A stretch of 64,000 bases of DNA from Demequina sp. (GTDB lineage Bacteria; Actinomycetota; Actinomycetes; Actinomycetales; Demequinaceae), in NCBI GenBank assembly GCA_024707205.1, contig JANQAD010000001.1, forward strand, positions 1,116,001 to 1,180,000. Direction: 5' to 3'. Made by a program: the position numbers and the translations under genes. Positions 46,944 to 53,177 of the stretch are shown here, one piece after another. Below the pieces are notes generated by a model. The model did not search any database. It was not told the DNA's origin and saw only the letters and a list, made by a program, of their open reading frames with translations. Each line of letters begins with the position of its first letter. The stretch's first letter is position 1.

Positions 46944-48794
46944 ATGAGTGCCGACACGATCGTGGCCGTGTCAGGCGCAATTCGCGACCTGTCGATGGCA
47001 GGCGTCGTCGGCGCTTTGCTGCTCATCGCCACGAGCATCCCCAAAGACAGCAAGGCCGCCGACCGCGCCGCCCTGATCGGCCGCCTCGCGAGCATCGCAT
47101 GGGTCGCCTCCGCGCTCACCTACAGCCTCGCCACCTACGCGTACATCAGGGACTCCGGCGTCGACGTCAACCGCTTCCTGCAGGAGTGGTGGAGCTACTC
47201 CAACTCGGTGGAACTGCTCCAGGCGCACCGCCAGGTGATCGTGGGCGCGCTCGTCACGTCCATCATGATGGCCCTGGTACGCGGCCCGTTGCTCGCGGGC
47301 TGGAGCCTCATGCCGGTCGCGTGGGCGATCGCCTGGCTCGCGCAGACCGGCCACGCCGCCGGCTCCGCCGACCATCACCTCGCCACCAGCTCGATGTTCC
47401 TCCACCTCATGGGCGCGACCATCTGGGTGGGCGTCATCGGCGTGGTCGCCGCCCTGCGCAAGCCCCTGGGCGATCATGCCAAGGACGTCATGATCCGCGC
47501 CTCTCGCATCGCCATCTGGGGCGCGATCCTCGTCACGGTCTCCGGCGTCGCGAACGCCTGGCTGCGTCTCGACTCGCTGAGCGAGTTCTTCACCACCAGT
47601 TACGGCCGCGTCCTCGCGAGCAAGATCGCGCTGATGGCCCTCGCCATCGCGCTCGCGGCCTGGCATCGAGCACGCACCTTCCCGCGCCTCAGCAGGGCCG
47701 ACGTTGCGGCCAGGTTCTGGCGCGTCCTCTCCGTGGATGTGGTCGCCTTGGTCGCGATTATGGGGATCGCGGGCGTCCTCAGCACCATGGCCCCGCCATT
47801 GCAGGCGCTTCCCGTCATCGATCCCAGCCCCGCGTACTACCTGACGGGCTATGACCTGCCGCCCCAGCCGTCGGCCTGGAACTGGATTGGGCTGTGGCGG
47901 CTGGAGATCATCGCCGCCTTCGTGTTCGTGGTGGCCGGCGTGCAGTACCTGCGCTGGTCGGCGCGTCTCAGGCGGCGCGGCGACACGTGGCCGGTCTATC
48001 GCGATGTGCTGTGGGTCGTCGGCATCCTGTCGCTGCTGTGGGTGAGCCAGGGCGCGCCCGCCATCTACGGCATGACGATCTTCTCCGGCCACATGGTGGA
48101 GCACATGGTGCTCGTCACCGTCTCGCCGATCTTCCTCGCGCTCGCGGCGCCCGTCACGCTCGCGCTGCGCGCGCTGCCCGTGCGCCACGACCACTCCCGC
48201 GGCTCCCGCGAGTGGCTTCGCGGGCTCGTGGAGTCGCGCTTCATGAAGTTCGTCTCGCACCCTGTCATCGCCGCCGCGAGCTTCGCCTCGGCGCTGATCG
48301 TCTTCTACTACTCGCCGCTGTTCGAGTTCTCGCTCCGCAATCACGCGGGGCACCTGTGGATGCTGTTCCACTTCGCGATCGTCGGGTACCTCTTCGTCAA
48401 CGCGCTCATCGGCATCGACCCAGGCCCCAGCCGCCCGCGCTTCCCCATGCGCATCGTGCTGTTGTTCGCCACCATGGCGGCCCACGCGTTCTTCGGCGTC
48501 ACCATGACCTCGTCCATGGTGCTGCTCGCGCCAACCTGGTTTGGGCTCATGGGCCGCACCTGGGGGCCCGACGCTATTACCGACCAGCAATATGGCGGCC
48601 AGTTGGCATGGGGCATGGGTGAGCTGCCCGTGGTGCTGCTCGCGATCCTGGTGGTCACGGCGTGGCGCCAATCGGACGCCCGCGAGACGGTCCGCCTCGA
48701 CCGCAAGGCCGAGCGCGATCACGACGCCGACCTCACCGCCTATAACGAAATGCTTGCCAAGGTGGCCCAAGACGACCGCAACCGCGGCGCCTGA
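46944..48794 (+). CDS. CopD-CtaG fusion: copper import / cytochrome oxidase assembly membrane protein
   Basis: A 616-residue membrane protein joining a CopD-like copper-uptake domain (residues about 1-300; AGSADHHLATSSMFLHLMGATIWVG with its His and Met ligands) to a caa3-type CtaG domain (about 310-590; IFSGHMVEHMVLV, HPVIAAASF, NHAGHLWMLFHF, AHAFFGVTM). Such fusions deliver copper to cytochrome oxidase in actinobacteria. ATG 46944 follows AAAGGGG at a distance of 16, so leaderless translation is possible. Confidence 0.9.
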   Translation: MSADTIVAVSGAIRDLSMAGVVGALLLIATSIPKDSKAADRAALIGRLASIAWVASALTYSLATYAYIRDSGVDVNRFLQEWWSYSNSVELLQAHRQVIVGALVTSIMMALVRGPLLAGWSLMPVAWAIAWLAQTGHAAGSADHHLATSSMFLHLMGATIWVGVIGVVAALRKPLGDHAKDVMIRASRIAIWGAILVTVSGVANAWLRLDSLSEFFTTSYGRVLASKIALMALAIALAAWHRARTFPRLSRADVAARFWRVLSVDVVALVAIMGIAGVLSTMAPPLQALPVIDPSPAYYLTGYDLPPQPSAWNWIGLWRLEIIAAFVFVVAGVQYLRWSARLRRRGDTWPVYRDVLWVVGILSLLWVSQGAPAIYGMTIFSGHMVEHMVLVTVSPIFLALAAPVTLALRALPVRHDHSRGSREWLRGLVESRFMKFVSHPVIAAASFASALIVFYYSPLFEFSLRNHAGHLWMLFHFAIVGYLFVNALIGIDPGPSRPRFPMRIVLLFATMAAHAFFGVTMTSSMVLLAPTWFGLMGRTWGPDAITDQQYGGQLAWGMGELPVVLLAILVVTAWRQSDARETVRLDRKAERDHDADLTAYNEMLAKVAQDDRNRGA

Positions 48795-48849
48795 GCCGGC
48801 CCCAGCGTCGGGCCAAATGACGTGACGGACGCCACTCTCACCCGCCCTC

Positions 48850-48938
48850 TCATCCACAGATTTCGTCCACAGGCATGTGAACTTCTGGTGACGCGTGTGT
48901 GAATTCGGTGGACAACCGTGTGAGGAAAAAGTGGATGA
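48850..48938. other. Cluster of four DnaA-box-like sites
   Basis: TCATCCACA (48850-48858) and TCGTCCACA (48863-48871) on the + strand, then complements of TTGTCCACC (48907-48915) and TCATCCACT (48930-48938). Each is one or two bases from TTGTCCACA. An A-rich stretch follows (48923-48943). Confidence 0.45.
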
Positions 48939-48958
48939 AAAAAAGGGTCGATTTCGAG

Positions 48959-48988
48959 TTGCAAGTCCCGGATGGACGCGAGTAGACC
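48959..48988 (+). promoter_or_regulatory. Strong-looking promoter of candidate RNA gene
   Basis: TTGCAA (48959-48964) and TAGACC (48983-48988) are 18 bases apart. Upstream is an A-tract region (GGAAAAAGTGG, GAAAAAAAGG) like the UP elements of stable-RNA genes. Confidence 0.5.
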
Positions 48989-48994
48989 TATCCC

Positions 48995-49927
48995 CATCGA
49001 GAGGGACATTCACCAATCGATGAGGAACCGGAATTACCGGAACCGGCGGCCGCTAGGCAGCTGGGGAGGGTCACCGTGATCAGGGTCTTCGGACTCGGGT
49101 AACGGTCCTCACCAGGGGCTTTGAGGCAGTTGGGGAAGGTGCCGGAACCGAGGGCCGCAAGGTTGTCGGGGAAGGTTTTTTGGAGTTCTTGGAGGTCAGG
49201 GGCGCAAGCCACTGGTTCACCGAGACGACAATCCGCGGGAAGCGGCACCTTCGGGTGTTGCGGAAGGCGGGACGGCTCCTCAGGTCGCCACCTAGGAAGG
49301 CGGCCAAAGCCCACGCGAGGCTCGCGGGGTCCGGGTGACCGGGTCCGGCGGGTTGTTCCGGGTGACGGGAGACCGTGACCTGGAGCGGGCCAGGGTTCAG
49401 TGGGGTTTCCCACGGAGCTCGGCACTCGGGTGGTTCGGCGCGGGATGGCCGGAAGAGTGCGGCCCCTTCTGGGGGTTGCGATCGGATGGCGATCCCTCGG
49501 GATGCCGGAAGCCGTAGCCCTTCGGGGTTCGTGCGGATGGCGGACCGGTCGCTGTGAAGTTGCGGGGCTCGCGCCTTGCAGGTGATCGGCAGCCGAGCCG
49601 AGCGGGATCGACCGGGGCCCCTTTGGGGCCACGGCCGGATCTCGACCGGGTCTCAGGCTCTCCTTGTGAGGGCGCGGTGAATGATCTGATCGGACGCTTC
49701 GGACAACGTTGGTCCACTTCAAGGCGGCTGCTCGCAAGGCGGTCGACGCGAACTGTGGGTGACGGCACAGGGACTCACGGCCCGTAGCGTCGGCCAGGAG
49801 GTCACCCCCACGGGGGTGAAGCCGCATCGTCAATCGCGGCCGTCGCTTCTTGCGGGTCAAACCGCACGTGGGCGAGAACTCATTGGTCATGGCAAGGCCC
49901 CCCGGACTCCTATTCCGGGGGGCCTTC
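48995..49927 (+). ncRNA. Candidate large structured RNA, about 0.93 kb
   Basis: No protein frame here is supported: the open ones on either strand have no family features or ribosome sites. Instead the sequence is full of short stable hairpins. UUCG tetraloop stems occur at about 49085 (GTC-TTCG-GAC), 49245 (CACC-TTCG-GGTG) and 49517 (AGCCC-TTCG-GGGTT). Perfect arms occur at about 49802 (TCACCCC...GGGGTGA), and GGCCCCTTTGGGGCC lies near 49617. The stretch starts after a strong promoter and ends at a textbook terminator. It is not RNase P, tmRNA or SRP RNA by any motif I know. A giant ornate-type RNA, or an unknown one, is the inference. Confidence 0.5.
49894..49926 (+). terminator. Intrinsic terminator
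   Basis: AAGGCCCCCCGGA (49894-49906) pairs over 13 bases with TCCGGGGGGCCTT (49914-49926) around a seven-base loop, followed by CGCCTTGCC. It closes the candidate RNA gene and lies well before the galU end. Confidence 0.85.
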
Positions 49928-50050
49928 GCCTTGCCAGCTGGCTGTGAGAAAACTCCAAGCCGCTGATGCAACGCTAGGAGCGTCCGGGATGGTTCCCGCG
50001 GAGGCGCGCCGGGTGCGCCGGGGTTCCCGCGCAGGCGCGCCGCCCCTCCC

Positions 50051-50104
50051 GAATGGGCTCTGAGGGTCACGAAAACGCGATTTCGTGACCCTCAGAGGCC
50101 ATTC
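50051..50104. repeat. Dispersed AATGG palindrome, copy 4 (best)
   Basis: GAATGG / CCATTC at the ends, then CTCTGAGGGTCACGAAA matched without a mismatch by TTTCGTGACCCTCAGAG, a stem of over 20 pairs with a six-base loop. It lies just after galU. Confidence 0.9.
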
Positions 50105-50133
50105 CAGGGCGGCGGGGGTGCTGGGGTTGCCCG

Positions 50134-51516
50134 CTAACTGCCCAGGCGAGAACCGTCGGGCACGAGCTGAGGTGAGCCGGCGTCGGCCAGTGTGACCGCG
50201 CCAGTGACGGAGACGTCCGCGCCGAAGGTCCAGTCCCCGTTGACAGTGAGGCTCGTGGCCTCGCGCAGCGAGGGTGCTCCGTACGGGAAGCGCTCGTCGA
50301 ACTTCTGCACCGTCTTGAAGTGCTTCGAGTCGAGGTCAACGAGCGGGGCGGCGTCCACGGCGAGGCGCAGCGCGCCGTCGTCGGCGAGCTCGTAGGCGTC
50401 GCTGCGGAGCAGAAGCAGGTCGTTCGTGGTCTTCACGGGCAGGAAGCGGTCGCGGCCAACGACGATCGCGGTGGCACCCTCGAACACCTCGATCGCGGCG
50501 CCCATCGCGGTCTCGATCTGGAACACCTCGGGACTGCTGGAGTCCGTGGGATCCACGGTCTTGACGTTGCGAATGAGCGGCAGTCCAAGCACCGCGCCGC
50601 GCTCGGTGAGCGCCGCGTGTAGCTTCTCGAGGTCGAACCACAGGTTGTTCGTGTGGAAGAACGGGTGGCGGAACTCGTCGGTGAAGTAGTCCATCTCCTC
50701 CGGCGCGGTTTGGGCGGTGTCGCGGAGGATGAGCCGGCCGTCGGCCTTGCGAATGGCGAGGTGGCCGCCCTTCTTGTCCGCAAGGGTTCGCGGGCACAGT
50801 TCAGCCGCGTACGGGGCGCCCGACGCTGCAAACCAGCCGGCGATACGCGGGCTTGGCACGGCGCCCAGATTGTCCGAGTTGGACGCGGACGCGTACTTGA
50901 AGCCGGCGTCAAGGAGCTGCTGCAGAACGCCGGAACCGAGCAGCGCCGTGTAGATATCGCCGTGGCCCGGAGGGCACCACTCAAGCGTGGGATCCGCGGG
51001 CCAGCTCACGGGGGTGAGGTCGTCGACGCGGATCTTCGGCTCCGCATTCTGGAGGAAGTCGAGGGGCAGGCCTGGAACCGCGATGTCCGGATGCGCGGCG
51101 AGGGCTGCGAGGGAGTCGTCCCTGGTACGGAACGAGTTCATGAGCAGCAGCGGTAGCGGAGCACCCGTGGCTGCGCGGGCGTGGCGCACCTGCTCGACGA
51201 TGAGGTCGAGGAACGACTTGCCGTCGCGGACGGGCAGCAGCGACTTGGCGCGGTCCATGCCCATCGAGGTGCCGAGCCCGCCGTTGAGCTTGATGATGAC
51301 CGTCTTCGCGAAGGCATCATTGGCGTCGGCCTCGCTGATCTCCACGCCGGCCAATCTGTCCGGGTCCGTGAGGGGCTCGATCGAGTCCTCGAGGATAAGC
51401 CCGGTGGCGCCCGCCTCGAGCTGGCCGTAGTAGTGGGTGAAGACGTCGATCGCGGCCTGGCTCACGCCCGCTTGACGCATCTTTTCCTGTGCCTGAGTGA
51501 GTCCAGCTGCGCTCAT
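50134..51516 (-). CDS. UTP-glucose-1-phosphate uridylyltransferase (UDPGP family)
   Basis: A 460-residue enzyme of the eukaryote-like UDPGP family making UDP-glucose for polysaccharides and glycolipids. KLNGGLGTSMGMDRAKSLLPV is the nucleotide-binding loop; PPGHGDIYTALLGSG, ASNSDNLGA and ETAMGAAIEVFEG follow, with a C-terminal beta-helix (TSLTVNGDWTFGADVSVTG). It is divergent from the peptide array, with 240 bases between the starts. Confidence 0.93.
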   Translation of the reverse strand: MSAAGLTQAQEKMRQAGVSQAAIDVFTHYYGQLEAGATGLILEDSIEPLTDPDRLAGVEISEADANDAFAKTVIIKLNGGLGTSMGMDRAKSLLPVRDGKSFLDLIVEQVRHARAATGAPLPLLLMNSFRTRDDSLAALAAHPDIAVPGLPLDFLQNAEPKIRVDDLTPVSWPADPTLEWCPPGHGDIYTALLGSGVLQQLLDAGFKYASASNSDNLGAVPSPRIAGWFAASGAPYAAELCPRTLADKKGGHLAIRKADGRLILRDTAQTAPEEMDYFTDEFRHPFFHTNNLWFDLEKLHAALTERGAVLGLPLIRNVKTVDPTDSSSPEVFQIETAMGAAIEVFEGATAIVVGRDRFLPVKTTNDLLLLRSDAYELADDGALRLAVDAAPLVDLDSKHFKTVQKFDERFPYGAPSLREATSLTVNGDWTFGADVSVTGAVTLADAGSPQLVPDGSRLGS

Positions 51517-51672
51517 GGTGTCGAGCCTAGTGGCTCCGGTCCTGGGACCGGTCCCAGCCGCTTTGGGAGAAATGCCCCAAATATGGGTGGCACCGAGCGC
51601 GTTTGGGCGCGATGATTAGTCCAGGTTGCGCCCTGCATCCCAATACAAGTAGTTGACGATGGTTGCAGTTCA

Positions 51673-51755
51673 GTGATCTCGAGATCCCTCAGTTCGCGAG
51701 ATCACCGCAGGGGCGGCTTGCGTCAGTGCCATCGTCGCCACCGACAGGAGATCAC
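51673..51755 (+). promoter_or_regulatory. Bistable leader hairpin before the peptide array
   Basis: GTGATCTCG (51673-51681) pairs perfectly with CGAGATCAC (51697-51705). The same left arm GTGATCTC can instead pair with GAGATCAC at 51748-51755, which overlaps the AGGAG ribosome site of the first peptide gene. The two folds exclude one another, so the leader could switch translation of the array. The ligand or trigger is unknown. A GCCCGACGCT motif is not present here. Confidence 0.55.
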
Positions 51756-51756
51756 C

Positions 51757-51867
51757 GTGGACAAGTGGACCATCCTCACCAATTCCAAGACCGTTCGCGT
51801 CGCCGCATCGGCGACCACGCTCGTCGCCGTCGCGACGATCGCAGGCGCCGGCTGGAAGTGGAACTAG
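51757..51867 (+). CDS. GWKWN peptide 1 (long form)
   Basis: 36 residues; GTG start with CAGGAG six bases upstream. VDKWTILTNSK, then a hydrophobic stretch VRVAASATTLVAVATIAGAG (residues 13-32), then GWKWN. The stretch could be a membrane segment or signal. The frame extends upstream to 51673, but homology to the other units begins here. Confidence 0.8.
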   Translation: MDKWTILTNSKTVRVAASATTLVAVATIAGAGWKWN

Positions 51868-51949
51868 GCAGCAATCACCTCCGTGGGGGAACCGCCTGCT
51901 CGCTGCGGGCACCAACAACTCAACCTTTGAAAGAAATGGACTAACTCAA

Positions 51950-52060
51950 ATGGACAAGTGGACCGTTATCGCCAGCTCCAAAGTCGTGCGTGTCGCGGCC
52001 TCCGCCACCACCCTCGTCGCCGTCGCGACGATCGCAGGCGCCGGCTGGAAGTGGAACTAG
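51950..52060 (+). CDS. GWKWN peptide 2 (long form)
   Basis: 36 residues: MDKWTVIASSKV, then the same hydrophobic stretch as peptide 1 and GWKWN. The start has AAAGAAATGG upstream. Differences from peptide 1 are confined to residues 6-12. Confidence 0.8.
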   Translation: MDKWTVIASSKVVRVAASATTLVAVATIAGAGWKWN

Positions 52061-52120
52061 GCCTCGGCGCCTACTCCGAACCCCCTCATCAACTCTTCAA
52101 CTGACAAAGGACTGACTCTC

Positions 52121-52189
52121 ATGGACAAGTGGACTCTCAACAACGACAAGCTCTCGAACGTGGCTTCAACTGGCTGGAAGTGGAACTAG
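52121..52189 (+). CDS. GWKWN peptide 3 (short form)
   Basis: 22 residues. MDKWT, middle LNNDKLSNVAST, then GWKWN. The hydrophobic segment of the long form is absent. AAAGGA ribosome site nine bases before the ATG. Confidence 0.8.
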   Translation: MDKWTLNNDKLSNVASTGWKWN

Positions 52190-52247
52190 GCGAACGCCTG
52201 GTCCGAAACCCCTCATCAACTCTTCAACTGACAAAGGACTGACTCTC

Positions 52248-52316
52248 ATGGACAAGTGGACCCTCAACAACGACAAGCTCTCGAACGCGGCTTCAACTGG
52301 CTGGAAGTGGAACTAG
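52248..52316 (+). CDS. GWKWN peptide 4 (short form)
   Basis: 22 residues, as peptide 3 except Val-14 is Ala (LNNDKLSNAAST). Confidence 0.8.
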   Translation: MDKWTLNNDKLSNAASTGWKWN

Positions 52317-52374
52317 GCGAACGCCTGGTCCGAACCCCCTCATCAACTCTTCAACTGACAAAGGACTGACTCTC

Positions 52375-52446
52375 ATGGACAAGTGGACGATCACCTCGGA
52401 CAGCAAGCTCGCCAACGATGCCTCGACCGGCTGGAAGTGGAACTAG
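52375..52446 (+). CDS. GWKWN peptide 5 (short form, 23 aa)
   Basis: 23 residues: MDKWT, middle ITSDSKLANDAST, GWKWN. One residue longer than units 3 and 4; an Asp replaces Val before AST. Confidence 0.8.
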   Translation: MDKWTITSDSKLANDASTGWKWN

Positions 52447-52505
52447 GCCCCGGCGCCTGGACCACACCCCTCATCAACTCTTCAAATCACAAAGGACTAA
52501 CTCTC

Positions 52506-52574
52506 ATGGACAAGTGGACTCTCACCAACGACAAGCTCGCGAACGTTGCTTCGACTGGCTGGAAGTGGAACTAG
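52506..52574 (+). CDS. GWKWN peptide 6 (short form)
   Basis: 22 residues: MDKWT, middle LTNDKLANVAST, GWKWN. Confidence 0.8.
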   Translation: MDKWTLTNDKLANVASTGWKWN

Positions 52575-52633
52575 GCCTCAGCGCCTAGCCCAATCCCCTC
52601 ATCAACTCTTCTGAAGTCAAAGGACCAATTCTC

Positions 52634-52702
52634 ATGGACAAGTGGACTCTCACCAACGACAAGCTCGCGAACGTTGCTTCGACCGGCTGGAAGTGGAACT
52701 AG
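52634..52702 (+). CDS. GWKWN peptide 7 (short form)
   Basis: 22 residues, identical in protein sequence to peptide 6; the genes differ by a silent change (ACT to ACC). Confidence 0.8.
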   Translation: MDKWTLTNDKLANVASTGWKWN

Positions 52703-52761
52703 GCCTCAGCGCCTAGCCCAATCCCCTCATCAACTCTTCTGAACTCAAAGGACTGACTCTC

Positions 52762-52830
52762 ATGGACAAGTGGACTCTCACCAACGACAAGCTCTCGAAC
52801 GTTGCCTCGACTGGCTGGAAGTGGAACTAG
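52762..52830 (+). CDS. GWKWN peptide 8 (short form)
   Basis: 22 residues: MDKWT, middle LTNDKLSNVAST, GWKWN. Confidence 0.8.
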   Translation: MDKWTLTNDKLSNVASTGWKWN

Positions 52831-52888
52831 GCGAACGCCTGGTCCGAACCCCCTCATCAACTCTTCAACTGACAAAGGACTAACTCTC

Positions 52889-52960
52889 ATGGACAAGTGG
52901 ACGATCACCTCCGACAGCAAGCTCGCCAATGTTGCCTCGACCGGCTGGAAGTGGAACTGA
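52889..52960 (+). CDS. GWKWN peptide 9 (short form, 23 aa)
   Basis: 23 residues: MDKWT, middle ITSDSKLANVAST, GWKWN. It is the only unit ending in TGA; all others use TAG. Confidence 0.8.
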   Translation: MDKWTITSDSKLANVASTGWKWN

Positions 52961-53040
52961 GCACGAACCTGCCCGAAGTACCGCGCGGGTGAGCAATCTC
53001 ACGGCGCGCATCTGATCGCGACTACCCAATAGGACCCATC

Positions 53041-53151
53041 ATGGACAAGTGGACCATCCTGATCAGCAGCAGGCTCGTACGGATAACCTCCTCGGCGACG
53101 ACTCTCGTGGTGGCGGCCACGATCGCGGGCGCCGGGTGGAAGTGGAACTAG
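53041..53151 (+). CDS. GWKWN peptide 10 (long form)
   Basis: 36 residues: MDKWTILISSRL, hydrophobic VRITSSATTLVVAATIAGAG, GWKWN. It has diverged at many codons from peptides 1 and 2 yet keeps both ends and the hydrophobic centre. It lies 26 bases before the GGDEF-EAL start. Confidence 0.8.
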   Translation: MDKWTILISSRLVRITSSATTLVVAATIAGAGWKWN

Positions 53152-53177
53152 AACCCTCGACGCCTAGCGGCGGTGCG

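Larger units (their letters stand above)
51757..53151 (+). repeat. Tandem peptide-gene array (10 units)
   Basis: Ten units, each a small gene and a spacer. Units 3-9 repeat every 127-131 bases: start positions 52121, 52248, 52375, 52506, 52634, 52762, 52889. The spacer has a conserved CCCCTCATCAACTCTTC, then CAAAGGACTGACTCTC before each ATG. Units 1, 2 and 10 are longer and more diverged. Neighbouring copies differ mostly at silent positions, which indicates that the encoded peptides are under selection. Confidence 0.92.

Noticed and set aside
48850-48938. oriC
   Set aside because: Boxes are imperfect and few, and none of dnaA, dnaN, rpmH or parAB is near.
46971-49016. 681-codon minus-strand frame opposite CopD-CtaG
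   Set aside because: It is a GC-rich shadow of the real gene, with no recognisable domain and an unlikely composition of Arg, Gly and Asp.
48988-50070. Minus-strand protein of 360 residues in the RNA region
   Set aside because: It is low-complexity Arg/Pro/Ser-rich, crosses the strong terminator and palindrome, and has no ribosome site.
51517-51756. Cyclic-di-GMP riboswitch before the array
   Set aside because: I looked for GEMM-type conserved blocks because a GGDEF-EAL gene follows; none are recognisable.
51757-53151. CRISPR array as explanation of the 127-base periodic repeats
   Set aside because: The repeated parts are coding with intact frames and ribosome sites, the units are too long, the spacers are as conserved as the genes, and there are no cas genes.
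51757-53151. Tryptophan attenuation leader
   Set aside because: Each peptide has three spaced Trp codons rather than a run, there are ten copies, no terminator/anti-terminator pair follows, and no trp gene is downstream.
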